Program-made: the position numbers and the translations under genes
Origin: JAPPFW01 sp965231815
GTDB lineage: Bacteria > Actinomycetota > Acidimicrobiia > Spongiisociales > Spongiisociaceae
Direction of reading: 5' to 3'
DNA: 64,000 nt
Assembly (NCBI GenBank): GCA_965231815.1
Contig: OZ246890.1
Span: 1,612,001 to 1,676,000, forward strand
Shown here: positions 1 through 11,405 of the stretch, in pieces
Position numbering within the stretch: the stretch's first letter is position 1
Layout: every line of letters starts with the position of its first letter
The notes under the pieces: generated by a model
Databases searched by the model: none
What the model was told of the DNA's origin: nothing
Seen by the model: only the letters and a program-made list of their open reading frames with translations

Positions 1-108
1 AACATCCCTTTATAGGCTCTCGCGAATGAGGAGGGGTAGCCGGTCTCGGATGGTGAATTGCCCCAGGGTTGTCCGGAGACTCTTTATTGGTTGGGAGATT
101 ATGGAGTT

Positions 109-310
109 ATGGATAGACCAAAAATGTGTTCACCGGAGGTTCGGGAGCGGGCTGTGGGGATGGTGTCGGAGCATCGGGGGGAGTACTCCTCGGAGTGGGC
201 GGTGATTTGTTCGGTCGCGGTAGCTGTTCGGGTGTTCGCCGGGGGCGTTGCGTAGGTGGGTTCGGCGGGAGTGTCGTGAGTTGCGGCAGGCTAATGACAA
301 GTTCTGGGTC
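109..310 (+). pseudogene. IS3-family transposase orfA remnant
   Basis: The reading frame from the ATG at 109 gives MDRPKMCSPEVRERAVGMV, then an EHRGEYSSEWAVICSVA stretch. That is the usual helix-turn-helix N-terminus of IS3-family OrfA (SPE.RERAVRMV.EH.GEY.S.WAAI.SIA). Near 226 the similarity moves to another frame, which reads GCSPGALRRWVRR and continues as ECRELRQANDKF, the start of the leucine-zipper part. About 15-20 residues expected between those blocks are missing and no orfB follows. This is therefore a frameshifted, internally deleted and truncated relic. The sequence is strongly G/T-rich on this strand, unlike the neighbouring gene. No intact terminal repeat was identified. Confidence 0.7.
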
Positions 311-330
311 GGTTCATCTTGCCGACCGGG

Positions 331-3300
331 TTACTCATCGATTATTCCTCGCTCGAGTAACGCCGTACGTAGTCTCCGGTACTCGTCGGTGCTTTCCAGG
401 CTGGACGCGGTAGTGAGGAACTCCTCTATGTTGTCCGCGATACGGCGGAGGACCCAGTGGTCGCTTTGCCCTCGGATCATCTGGTCTAGAAGGGCGAGTT
501 TCGTAACGGTGGCCGGTTGCAGCATCGCCCGGTCGGCTACCTCGTGTTCCCAGTCGATACGGCCGCCAGTTTTGCCCAAAGTACGAAGCGTGAGTTCGAC
601 CCAGCCGTCCGTGTCCATGGCTTTGACCGTGGACATCCATCCGAAACCTTCCAGCGAGGAGGCCGCTTCGGATTCTAATAGTGCTTCCCACAGATCGACG
701 GCGATGTCGATGTGACGCGAGTCGGCCTCATCACCACCGACGAGATTGCTGAGTTGCCTTCCGGCGTCGGACACGAGACTGGGGTGCCATTCGGGTTCGG
801 CGTCCGGTTTTGATTCGGGTTCCGCGACGAGCAATCTGACAACGGGTTCGATCTGGTATGCCGACAATTCCCACAGCATCCCGACAAGGAGATGTTGCAT
901 TGCTCGTTCGACCCGCCGACTCACCGCGTCCTGGATCATCTCTGGGTAGGTCTTGAGTAGCCATCGGTTGGGTTGGCTCCATTGAATCGCGAGGTCGATT
1001 GTGATCTGAGCAAGGCCCTCGGGAGCTTCGTGGCCGAATAGGACATCAAGGTTGCTGTCGGTCCATTCCGGGAGGGCATGACGCAACCAGGCGATGCGCG
1101 GCGCCATTATGGCGCGGTAATGGGCACCAGGGCTATTTTCGAGACGGAGACCGAACTCCAGTAGATCTCGGAACGCCGGACGTATCGGACGGGATGAGCG
1201 GAGTTCGGCAGCAACTAACAGGATCGCTGTCTCGAACGCGCGAGTGTTTGATCGGTTGATAGCACTGTGCATCGGGTTTGTATCGTTCGAGTCCAACGAC
1301 GGATCAGATTGGTCCTTGGCGGCAGACTCGATGACCTTCCATACCTCGTCCGCCCGGCGGCCGAAGTCGGTATCGGCATTGACAAGGGCTCGGATGAGGT
1401 CGACAGCGGAGCGCTTTGTGGTCCGCCAGTCAGATATATAGTCGTTCTGGTCACGGCCCAGCGGGACAGCGAGCCAGGGTTCGGCCCAGACCATCTGGAT
1501 CACATCAAGCAAGTTTTTTACTTGTAGCTCTACGTTGCCTATGCATTCTCCTGCTGCGTCTAGGTAGTGACTGATATAGATAGGTTCATGCAGCTTGGTG
1601 GCGATGCTGACAGGATCCGACATCCACGCACCTGGGCTGTCCTTGACGAGACCTTCTAGAGTGCGCGCCAGTTCTATAGCTTGACCTGGGGGCCAGTGTG
1701 ATTGGTCCGGTCGCCACTGGGCGATCACCCTCGCTGCCTGCTCCGGCGGCATCGACCGGAGATCCTCCGCGTCGATAGGACTCTCCGCCCTGACAACCTC
1801 CACTGGATCACGTCGCAATAGGTTGTTTCGGTGGATTTCGCCGCACCGCGCAGCTATAACTTGACATGACGCCTGCCACGGTTCGGCGAAATCGGCCGGG
1901 AGGAGAGCTACCCATGTGCGCGCTCGCATCCACCGCTCACTCGGAGGATTCTCAGATCCGAGAGCGCGGCTCACCTGTCTGACGGTGGGGGCTTCGCCCA
2001 GAGCCGTTTTGCAAAGGTCACCAAGCAGCGTGCGATCGCACACCTTTATAGCCCGATCTACCAAGGCAACGTCATCGCCGGTTGCCTTCCGTGAGGTCAT
2101 TCCCTGCTCAAGTTCTTCAGCGATGGCGTCTGGACTGACGTTGGGGGCATAGGCGAGTATCCACGCTCGTATCCGATCCTCTAGGTGCCCCGGCAAGTTG
2201 TTCGTGCTCTCAAGCAGATCCATGGCCGAAAGCCACTCCCAAGCGGCGCGAACCGCACGGGTGAGGGAACCCAGCAAGACCGACGACCGGTCGTAGGGGA
2301 AGAAGGAATGCCCATCTGCGATAGATCCCGGTGGTTCTCGGAGAAGGCCGAGGACCAGGTCATCGTTCGATACGTTGTTGAGCTTGAAGCAAAACAGCTT
2401 TATCCGACGTACTGCGTTCCGTTCGTCGATACCGGTCACCAGATGGGCGGATAGACGGTCAGCGACGACCAGGTGTTTCCAACTGGACTCGTTCATCAGC
2501 ACATCGGCTAAGTCCTCGACCATAGGGTCCGACGTGTCTAGCTCCAGGGCTGCATTCAGTCCGGTTAACACAACACGGTCGTCCTCCGGGTAACGTCGCA
2601 CAATCTTGAGGAGTACGTCCAGCGCCCTACCGTCCATCTGGGACGCTGCGCGGGCGATAGGACGAGCTCGTTCCAATTTGTTCACGTACTTGTCGTGCAT
2701 CTTGCTGAGCCAGAAGAGCACATCGTCCCTGTGCGTGTCTGCCAACCGCACCGCGGTTGAGCACGCCGACCACCACAGTTCGCCCCCGCCACTGTTCAGG
2801 ACGTCCGAACCTTCGAACAGCCACAACCAGCGAGGACTCGTGACTTTCCTAAGGAAACGTTGAAGATGGTTGGGGGTTGCTGCCAAGTCGAGAACGTCCG
2901 TCAATTCAGCATCGGACGGTGCATCTAGTTGTGCCAGCTCGTCGAGTTTTCCAAGTCGGACATCAGGCGGTAGGAACAGTTGCCGTAACAAGACAAGACA
3001 CTCAGACCAGTATTGACGCGCCTCGGCGACCGTACATCCGCCATGAGCGGCAGCGTTCACACGGTCCAGCAGCCTTTGGTAAGTATGTACCGGAGCAGTA
3101 CCCGACGAAAGCGGCTCCACCCCGGCACGTTGGATCATCAGAGCGATAAGACGTCCCTCATGGACCTTCTTTCCCTCTTTGTGGAATTTGTCTAGCGTGT
3201 CGACCGCTGAGAGGAGCTCGTCCAGCGTCCCTGCGCTGTCTTCATCCGGCAGTTCGGTAGCCGTCATGTACCGCTTTGCTGACTCAACAACCTCACGCGA

Positions 3301-3576
3301 CAACTCTTCCCAACGGCGGTCGTTAGGGGTACCAGAGGCTTTCGGGATCTCCGTGAATGCCTCACGGAGGCAATAGGCAACCAGTTCCCCATGCTTGGGG
3401 ACCGGTGGCGACTCCTCGTCGAGCAATTGCTGGGCCGTTTGCAGAAAACCGGCAGCACGCGTGCCGGACTCACCAAACTCCACACGAAGATGGTCGAGCA
3501 ACTCGGGCTCAAGTCCCGACGCGCCGATCCGTCGATCTTCAGACATCAATCCTGATTCTGTCACCAACCCCAACAT
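331..3576 (-). CDS. Large helical protein of unknown function, end of defence operon
   Basis: I do not recognise this 1081-residue protein. It appears soluble and mostly alpha-helical, with many short amphipathic Leu/Ala/Arg/Glu segments. I saw no signal peptide, membrane segment, Walker A motif, nuclease motif or cysteine cluster. The second half (around residues 820-950, for example WLRHALPEWTDSNLDVLF) loosely resembles the helical C-terminal regions of large scaffold-like defence proteins, but that is an impression only. The first ATG at 3576 gives MLGLVTES; an internal ATG at 3546 (MSEDRRIG) is an equally good start and neither has a clear ribosome-binding site. It lies downstream of hsdRSM, the three-Cys-motif gene and tcmP on the same strand, with a 179-bp gap, so a defence-related role is inferred from position only. 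Confidence 0.75.
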   Translation of the reverse strand: MLGLVTESGLMSEDRRIGASGLEPELLDHLRVEFGESGTRAAGFLQTAQQLLDEESPPVPKHGELVAYCLREAFTEIPKASGTPNDRRWEELSREVVESAKRYMTATELPDEDSAGTLDELLSAVDTLDKFHKEGKKVHEGRLIALMIQRAGVEPLSSGTAPVHTYQRLLDRVNAAAHGGCTVAEARQYWSECLVLLRQLFLPPDVRLGKLDELAQLDAPSDAELTDVLDLAATPNHLQRFLRKVTSPRWLWLFEGSDVLNSGGGELWWSACSTAVRLADTHRDDVLFWLSKMHDKYVNKLERARPIARAASQMDGRALDVLLKIVRRYPEDDRVVLTGLNAALELDTSDPMVEDLADVLMNESSWKHLVVADRLSAHLVTGIDERNAVRRIKLFCFKLNNVSNDDLVLGLLREPPGSIADGHSFFPYDRSSVLLGSLTRAVRAAWEWLSAMDLLESTNNLPGHLEDRIRAWILAYAPNVSPDAIAEELEQGMTSRKATGDDVALVDRAIKVCDRTLLGDLCKTALGEAPTVRQVSRALGSENPPSERWMRARTWVALLPADFAEPWQASCQVIAARCGEIHRNNLLRRDPVEVVRAESPIDAEDLRSMPPEQAARVIAQWRPDQSHWPPGQAIELARTLEGLVKDSPGAWMSDPVSIATKLHEPIYISHYLDAAGECIGNVELQVKNLLDVIQMVWAEPWLAVPLGRDQNDYISDWRTTKRSAVDLIRALVNADTDFGRRADEVWKVIESAAKDQSDPSLDSNDTNPMHSAINRSNTRAFETAILLVAAELRSSRPIRPAFRDLLEFGLRLENSPGAHYRAIMAPRIAWLRHALPEWTDSNLDVLFGHEAPEGLAQITIDLAIQWSQPNRWLLKTYPEMIQDAVSRRVERAMQHLLVGMLWELSAYQIEPVVRLLVAEPESKPDAEPEWHPSLVSDAGRQLSNLVGGDEADSRHIDIAVDLWEALLESEAASSLEGFGWMSTVKAMDTDGWVELTLRTLGKTGGRIDWEHEVADRAMLQPATVTKLALLDQMIRGQSDHWVLRRIADNIEEFLTTASSLESTDEYRRLRTALLERGIIDE

Positions 3577-3755
3577 AGGTCCGATGCAAGCCAGAGCTCA
3601 TAGTGGATTCTCAAGACATCACTGCGCTAACGTCCTCCTCGATAACCCGTCGGCACTTCGAGGAAGTGGGTTGCGGTTTACCAACGGTTTGAACCCCTAT
3701 AGCTAGCTCTAGCAACCTCCGCCGTCACCTTCAGCGGGTACAAATCCAAGTACGA

Positions 3756-4895
3756 CTAGCCATCTAGCGGGAACAGTCGGGCCGTGTTCTTGGGTAAGAA
3801 TGTGATCAGTGTTCCGTCAGGATACGTTCTACGTCTTTGTCTTTGTGCACACCTGATCATTTCCTCGTCCTCGAGTTCTCTAAGAACTTCAGCGCAGTGC
3901 GATCTCTTGTAGTCAGTTTGTTCGAGAACGTACTGCCTAACGGTCTCAATACGTTCCGTACTCTCCTTGAAATGAGAAAGTAGAGCCTTTCGAAGAGAGT
4001 TGAGGTCAGGCTCAGGGTCGAATAGCATCTGCTGATCACCAGCAAAACCACTGAAACGCCTACCTGATACTGGATCAAGACTCCACATCGCATCCTTCAT
4101 GACCTCTAGTCCTTTGTGGTGGCGTGTACCAAACATGAGGTAGTATGCTGTTCTACCTCGTTTGTTATCTATCATTTCGAAGCTTCTTGTATAGATAAAA
4201 CCACCCTTTTTCTTGAGTTGACTCAGGTAAAGATTATGAAGATAGTTTTTCCTCTCGTCGCCTCTAAGAGTTCTAGCTTCTCGGAGGTTCTTAGTGTCAG
4301 TGCCGAATAGTTTCGGAAAATGGTGCGAGATCTCAGGACGCCTATCATCTACAAAGCGATTCACACTGTCGAATGCAAAGTTGAATAGTACCTCGCTCTG
4401 TCTTGATGGTAGAAAAGCGCTTATTGTATCCATTGGTACACCTGACCAGCCAAACGGGTCGATGAAAGCCAAAACTGGATACTGATGAAAAGGGGTAGTA
4501 GTGATCAGTTCCTTGGCGACACTGACAAAACTACTATTATGTAAGGCGATATTGATATTGCGTGGTTTGCCAGCCGGATACTGATTCCAGAACCGTCGAA
4601 GCTCTGCCTCAAGACTCGAGAAGCGGTCATCGCGTTCCTCAATAAATATGAACTCAAAGTGGGTATTCCTCAGTTTACTAAATGATGAGTGCTCAACAAG
4701 AGTTTGAAGGGCAATTATTGGTGAACCAGGCTGACCATCTTTGTACACACCCGGCCCGGCGAATCCGTCTATAAAGACAACTCGACTGTTCTTGCCCAGC
4801 GCGAGAATTGGAAACCAGGCTTGGAGATACCCACGTAGGAGATCGTGCTTGGCGAGCGTGTGTTGCTCAGCCTCCCAGATAGTTGATTTACTCAC
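3756..4895 (-). CDS. tcmP: Three-Cys-motif partner protein TcmP
   Basis: The 379-residue product starts MSKSTIWEAEQHTLAKHDLL and contains VVFIDGFAGPGVYKDG near residue 40, the hallmark glycine-rich block of the TcmP family. FIDPFGW follows near residue 140. The family has a methyltransferase-like fold, but its biochemical role is not established to my knowledge. Genes of this family regularly sit beside a Gp37/Gp68-type three-Cys-motif protein, and here that partner ends only 14 bp upstream. The GTG start at 4895 has a good AAGGAGA site. The gene is visibly richer in A and T (many AAA, TTT and AGA codons) than the restriction genes next to it, which suggests horizontal acquisition. Confidence 0.88.
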   Translation of the reverse strand: MSKSTIWEAEQHTLAKHDLLRGYLQAWFPILALGKNSRVVFIDGFAGPGVYKDGQPGSPIIALQTLVEHSSFSKLRNTHFEFIFIEERDDRFSSLEAELRRFWNQYPAGKPRNINIALHNSSFVSVAKELITTTPFHQYPVLAFIDPFGWSGVPMDTISAFLPSRQSEVLFNFAFDSVNRFVDDRRPEISHHFPKLFGTDTKNLREARTLRGDERKNYLHNLYLSQLKKKGGFIYTRSFEMIDNKRGRTAYYLMFGTRHHKGLEVMKDAMWSLDPVSGRRFSGFAGDQQMLFDPEPDLNSLRKALLSHFKESTERIETVRQYVLEQTDYKRSHCAEVLRELEDEEMIRCAQRQRRRTYPDGTLITFLPKNTARLFPLDG

Positions 4896-4909
4896 TTGTG
4901 GGTTTCTCC

Positions 4910-5686
4910 TTACCTTAAGTTCTCAGGTTCTCTCCGGATAGTTCGGAAGTCCTGAATGGGCATCTCGTCATACAGGATCCCGTCCAGTATGCGACCACCG
5001 GATTTCGGGGTGGGGCCGCCCCATTGTTTGAAGAAGAAGGCGACATTCGCAACAGCGCATTGGTCGCGGAGGTCTAGTGCCCAGGATTCTTGCATCGGGC
5101 GAGAGCGGGGGCCGCTTTCGCCTCCGACGATTACCCAGTGGATGCCTGAGAGATCGAGATCGAGTAGGGGTCCGAGTAGGGGTTCGGCGCTGATGAAGCG
5201 GATGGCGGAGGGGACGGTGCGGAGGTGGTTGACACGGAACGCGTAGCGGGCGTTCTCGACGCTCACACCCATCCAGACGTTATCGGGCCAGTCGAGTTCG
5301 GTAGCGAGAGCGGCGAGACGTTGGGAACGCTTTGTGAGTATCTGGTAGGTGTGGCGGGGGGTGTCTGCCATCACCTGGAAGACCTGTTGGATGAAGTCGA
5401 GGGGTACCTTGGGGTGGAATAGGTCGCTCATCGAGTTGACAAAGATCAGCTTGGGCGCCTTCCAGCGGTAGGGGGCCGAAAGCGTGTCGGGGTGGAGGGT
5501 GAGTCCGAAACCGGGACCGCTGGTGCGGGGGCTGCCGTTGTTCCGGTATTTGGGCTGGCCCATGGCTTGGAGACGTTTGGCGAAGGCGAGCGCGTAGCAG
5601 TTGTCACAACCTGGGGATACACGGTCACAGCCGGTGGTGGGGTTCCAGGTTGTTTCCGTCCACTCGATGCCGGTCCGGTTGCTCAC
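4910..5686 (-). CDS. Gp37/Gp68-family three-Cys-motif protein (DUF5131-like)
   Basis: The 258-residue product opens MSNRTGIEWTETTWNPTTGC and has the diagnostic C-x6-C-x2-C block (CDRVSPGCDNC) near residues 20-30, reminiscent of a radical-SAM type cluster site. It then has IFVNSMSDLFHP and the ILTKRSQR block typical of the phage Gp37/Gp68 family. Family members are common on phages and mobile islands; the reaction is unknown. The GTG start at 5686 has AGGAAGGGAAC just upstream. It follows hsdM by 27 bp, so it probably shares the hsd transcript, and it is followed at once by tcmP, its usual partner. Whether the pair acts in defence, DNA modification or an unrelated chemistry cannot be read from the sequence. 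Confidence 0.88.
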   Translation of the reverse strand: MSNRTGIEWTETTWNPTTGCDRVSPGCDNCYALAFAKRLQAMGQPKYRNNGSPRTSGPGFGLTLHPDTLSAPYRWKAPKLIFVNSMSDLFHPKVPLDFIQQVFQVMADTPRHTYQILTKRSQRLAALATELDWPDNVWMGVSVENARYAFRVNHLRTVPSAIRFISAEPLLGPLLDLDLSGIHWVIVGGESGPRSRPMQESWALDLRDQCAVANVAFFFKQWGGPTPKSGGRILDGILYDEMPIQDFRTIRREPENLR

Positions 5687-5713
5687 GTTCCCTTCCTGTG
5701 GTCTCCGCTTAGG

Positions 5714-7290
<1,577 letters not shown>

Positions 7291-7294
<4 letters not shown>

Positions 7295-8595
7295 GAGCGG
7301 ACCTTCCTCCGGCGCTTGGGCTTGGCAGGCCGGGAGGCAGCAATGCGTTCCAGCAGCACCGAGGCTGGCTCATCGTCGGGGTCTTGTGGAACCAGCCGTC
7401 CGGCAAAGGCCTCGGCTAGTACCGATTGGCGGAGAAGAGCAACTCGACCAACCAGGCTCCTTACCAGGTCCTTGGTCAGGTCAAGCCTTGTGAACTGATC
7501 TTCAATCTCATATGCAATCGCCTCTTGCTGAGCGAGCGGGGGCAGGCGAAATGGCATTGCCCTGACATCCTTGTCACGGACAGCTGGGTAGCTTGTGCCA
7601 GTCTGCTTCTCGTTGAGAGACTTGACCAACCCATCGCTAAAGACTTGGTAGAACAGAAAGTGTGGATGCACAACATCTGATGGACGTAATACCGAGAATC
7701 CTGTTGAAGCGATTGCTCGATCGAGATCGGAGGGCACAACGGCCGTTTTCTTCTGGTAGGTCCTGACTGTAGAAAGCAGGGTGTCTCCTGCTTTCACGAC
7801 CTGGCGTGCTCGCGAAGGTGCTTCCATTCCCAGGAGGGTTCGAGTCTTCTCAATCTTGCCGGTGGCCATCCCAACACCGCCGATATCAATGTACACGAAC
7901 TCAGAATCCGGAAACTTACGGGGATCATTCTTGTTCACCTGAAGACACACGGCTCCTATTGTTGTTAACTTCCAACGGGGAGGTAGGTCACGACCGGCGT
8001 GGAAGGCGTCGGCGAGGATGGCGGAGCGGAGGCAATCTAGCTTCTCGAGTAGCGACTTCAGCCTTGTCTCAACGGCATCCAGACGGGCGAATGCCTTATC
8101 AATACGTTCAACAATTCGCTCCTGCTCTACAGTAGGAGCCAGAGGTAACCTGAGCTGGCGTAGCTTAGTTTGGGTAAGGTGACTAATAGTGACTCCGCTA
8201 GCGTGCTCCCTTAGCCGACCCGTTTCTGAATAGAGACGAAGAATAAATTCAATCCACGATGGAACAACACCATCTCGTGTTCGTACTCTGTGTAACGCGT
8301 TTTGAAAAAAGACTAACTTACGGTGGTCTTGCCAGACAGCACAACGGCCAAATTCGCCGCCTTCGCACACGAGCAGGTCACCGGTTTGAAGTTCATACTT
8401 GACCTTCTCACCCGACGTGAAGCTCATTTCACGGAGATCATCCAAGTCAAATCCGTGCCAGCGTACATTCTTATTGCGTAGGTATGGATGTGAGCACTGG
8501 CCTTCGCGGGCACTCCGGGACAGTGTCTTGCCAAGCTGGGTATCTGCTACAGCCTGCAATTCCACCATTGCCCAGCCGGAGGGGAGGTTACTCAT
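7291..8595 (-). CDS. hsdS: Type I restriction-modification specificity subunit HsdS
   Basis: The 434-residue subunit chooses the target sequence for the type I complex. It has the normal two-fold architecture: a first target-recognition domain (about residues 5-155), a conserved helical spacer (EQERIVERIDKAFARLDAVE at about 156-175, then LKSLLEKLDCLRSAILADAF), a second target-recognition domain (about 205-355) and a second helical repeat (QQEAIAYEIEDQFTRLD, then LRQSVLAEAFAGRLV). The tail is lysine/arginine-rich. Length and domain order are those of a full-size HsdS. It overlaps hsdR and hsdM by four bases each, so the three subunits are translationally coupled. The bases recognised cannot be predicted here. 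Confidence 0.95.
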
Positions 8596-11405
8596 GCTGC
8601 AAGCTCTTGGGTCAGTTCGGAAAGGAGCGGATCGAGGTCAGAGCCGAAGAGTAGGTGGGCTCTTCCTAGGCCGCCTCTGGCACTGAAGGGAGTCTCCATC
8701 AGGTCTCTCCGGTCTACCGACAGGTTAGCGACCAGGTGATCCTTGATGAGCCACAGATAGGCAAGTTGGTCGTTGCCGAACTTGCGTCCCAAGTTGGCCT
8801 GTTGCACCAGCCAGGCCTCGAACCGCTCGTCCACCAACTCGGAGTAGGCGACTAACTCGTCGGTGACCCCCAGCGTGTAGCGGACCAGGCTGACCAGATC
8901 GGTGTTCACCCTCGGTCCCGATCCGCGCACCTTGGAGTCATCAAGCACTTCGTAGGCCCGCCACAGCACATCGGGGGTCCAGGCTCGGGGCGGCCTTCCG
9001 ATGGCGTTGGCCAGTTGCTTGATGTCGGCGTAGGTGAGGCTGGCGCCGTACGGCTGGCGGTAGAGGATGTCCAGGGCATTGATCTCGTCGCGGTGATCTT
9101 CAATGAATTGACGGAACGACTCGACCGTGTTCCTGGCGCGGTCGGTGGCGTCCCTGGAGAACTCGCCCGAGATCACCTGATCCCGGGTGGCGGTGTCTAT
9201 GATCTGCTCGTAGCTGCGCCGTACCTCGATCAGCTTCTCCCGGAGTTTCGGGTTGCCCGCCAACGGCTGGACGGCTTGTGTGACGATCTGCTTTCGCGCG
9301 GCGGCGATCTGTGCCTCATCGGGCTCCTCACCTCCTGCGGCTTCTTGTGCGGCGGCATGGTGGCGGTCGGGATCCAGGGCGTCCACCATGCGGCGAGCGA
9401 TCTCGCCCAGGCTCATGCCCGCGATCTCCTCCACTTCGGACCGGTCGGTAGACGTGATGCGCTTATCGAGCCGGGCTAGGCGGGAGGCTGCTGAGGAGAT
9501 CACGTCCCCGCTGGTGTCACCCAAGCCGATCAGGTTGAGAAGGCGGTCGAAGCCCACGCCATGCTTGCGTTCCAGAGGAACGGTGTCGTGGAGGTTGGTG
9601 TCGGTCACGCCCACCGCGTCCACTAGCACGAACTTCTCCTTGCCCCCGGCGTCGGGGGTGACGATTTGCAGGTCTCCGGTGAGCATCACCCGCACACCTC
9701 GACCCTTCATCTGCTCGAAGAAGTTGCGGCTGCGGACCATCCGCATGAATACCACGCACTCTATGGGCTTCACGTCGGTGCCGGTGGCGATCATGTCCAC
9801 GGTAACCGCGATGCGGGTCTCGTAGCTGGTGCGGAAGCGCTGTAACAACTCCTCGGGCTTGTGTCCGGATTGCGCAGCCGTGTAGGTGATCTTGACAGCG
9901 CCTAGGTTGCCGAGGCCGAACTCCTCCCGGACGATCTGGACGATGTCGTCGGCGTGGCTGTCGGTCTTGGCGAAGATCAGGGTCTTGGGGATGTGCTCAA
10001 GCCTTCCGTCTTCTCGCAGCATGCGGTCGGGGAACATCTCGGGCATCGAATCACGGAGGGTGCGGACCACGGTACGGATCTGGTCGGGGGCCACCACCTT
10101 ACGGTCGAGCCGGGCGGCGGGGTAATCGATGTCCTCGTCGATCTGCTCGAAGCGCAGTTGACGGGTTTCGCGATCCCGGAACTCAGTCACGAAACCGACG
10201 GGGACCGTTCCGCCCGCCTCGCTGACCTCGGTGCGGATGCGGAAGACGTCGAAGTCGACGTTCACCCGGTCTGCCACCGCTTGCTCGTGGCCGTACTCCA
10301 TCACCAGGTTCTGGTTGAAGAACCCGAAGGTCTGCTTGCCGGGTGTGGCGGTCAGGCCGATGAGGAAGGCGTCGAAGTACTCCAGCACCTGCCGCCACAC
10401 CCCGTAGATCGAACGGTGACACTCGTCGACGATGATGCAGTCGTAAGACTCAATGGGAAGCTTCGGGTTGTAGGTGACATCCACCGGACGCTCCGGAGTG
10501 GTCTCGAAACCCGTCTTCTCGTCCAGAGACTGGTCGATGGGCTCGCCCCGCAGGATCGAGTACAGGCGCTGGATGGTCGACACGTGCACCTTTGTGGCCT
10601 GCTCGGCGGCGATGTCGAAGTCGGACGAGTCCAGCATCCGGGCGTTGTACAGCTCGGTGAACTTGCGCCCGTCGTCGGGAGTGTCGAACCCCTCGAACTC
10701 CCGGAGGGTCTGGCGGCCGAGGTTGGCCCGATCGACCAGGAACAGCACCCTTTCTGCGCCCGCGTGGCGGAGCAACCGGTATGAGATGTTTACGGCGGTG
10801 AATGTCTTGCCGGCGCCGGTGGCCATCTGGATCAGCGCGCGGGGGCGGTTGTCCCGCAGTGACTCCTCCAGGTTGTGGATCGTCCGGGCCTGGGCGATCC
10901 ACAGACCCGTTTCGTCGAGGCCGGGCAGCAGATGCAGACCGCCCCGGATTCCGGATACATCGCGCCGGTCGGCGTGATCGTTCACCCAGCGTCCCAGGGA
11001 TTCGGGCCGGTGGAAGGCGAACACCCGCCGCGAGGTCGGTGTCGGATCGAGTCCAGAGGTGAAGCGGGTCTCCGCCCCGGTTGATTCGTACCCGAACGGA
11101 AGCGCGCCGTCGACGAGGAACGCAGGCAGCGAACCTGGATACGAGGTCTGGTACTTGCGGGTCTGGAATTCGACGCCGGTCAGTGCCGTGCCTTCCTTCT
11201 TGGCTTCGATGACCCCCACCGCCTGCCCGTCCACGAACAGCATGTAGTCGGCCGGACCAGCCTCGGTGGGCACCTCTCGCACCGCAACGCCCGGGGCGGC
11301 TGCCACCGCCGCGTGCCGGTAGTCCTGTACCTCCCACCCGCAAGCGGCCAGACTCTTGTCGATGCGCAAGCGCGCCCGGTCCTCAGGCTTGATGTAATCC
11401 ATCAC
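8592..11405 (-). CDS. hsdR: Type I restriction endonuclease subunit HsdR
   Basis: The 937-residue motor and nuclease subunit translocates and cuts DNA lacking the host methylation. The N-terminal PD-(D/E)XK nuclease is visible as PADYMLFVDG with D53 and E68-A-K70. The superfamily 2 helicase core has MATGAGKTFTAV (Walker A, about 194-205), VDECHRSIYG (DEAD-like box), LIGLTATPGKQT, and VTVDMIATGTDVKPIECVVF followed by the MKGRGVRV motif. The C-terminal third is the helical region that docks on the methyltransferase, of EcoEI-like type. The first codon is GTG at 11405, immediately followed by an ATG at 11402. It is the first gene of the minus-strand island, so the island's promoter should lie in 11406-11640. 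It looks intact. Confidence 0.95.
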   Translation of the reverse strand: MMDYIKPEDRARLRIDKSLAACGWEVQDYRHAAVAAAPGVAVREVPTEAGPADYMLFVDGQAVGVIEAKKEGTALTGVEFQTRKYQTSYPGSLPAFLVDGALPFGYESTGAETRFTSGLDPTPTSRRVFAFHRPESLGRWVNDHADRRDVSGIRGGLHLLPGLDETGLWIAQARTIHNLEESLRDNRPRALIQMATGAGKTFTAVNISYRLLRHAGAERVLFLVDRANLGRQTLREFEGFDTPDDGRKFTELYNARMLDSSDFDIAAEQATKVHVSTIQRLYSILRGEPIDQSLDEKTGFETTPERPVDVTYNPKLPIESYDCIIVDECHRSIYGVWRQVLEYFDAFLIGLTATPGKQTFGFFNQNLVMEYGHEQAVADRVNVDFDVFRIRTEVSEAGGTVPVGFVTEFRDRETRQLRFEQIDEDIDYPAARLDRKVVAPDQIRTVVRTLRDSMPEMFPDRMLREDGRLEHIPKTLIFAKTDSHADDIVQIVREEFGLGNLGAVKITYTAAQSGHKPEELLQRFRTSYETRIAVTVDMIATGTDVKPIECVVFMRMVRSRNFFEQMKGRGVRVMLTGDLQIVTPDAGGKEKFVLVDAVGVTDTNLHDTVPLERKHGVGFDRLLNLIGLGDTSGDVISSAASRLARLDKRITSTDRSEVEEIAGMSLGEIARRMVDALDPDRHHAAAQEAAGGEEPDEAQIAAARKQIVTQAVQPLAGNPKLREKLIEVRRSYEQIIDTATRDQVISGEFSRDATDRARNTVESFRQFIEDHRDEINALDILYRQPYGASLTYADIKQLANAIGRPPRAWTPDVLWRAYEVLDDSKVRGSGPRVNTDLVSLVRYTLGVTDELVAYSELVDERFEAWLVQQANLGRKFGNDQLAYLWLIKDHLVANLSVDRRDLMETPFSARGGLGRAHLLFGSDLDPLLSELTQELAA

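Noticed and set aside
335..348. CGATTATTCC near the IS3 relic, compared with the element terminus
   Set aside because: It is part of the coding sequence for the last residues of the 1081-residue protein and matches only the GATTATTC core.
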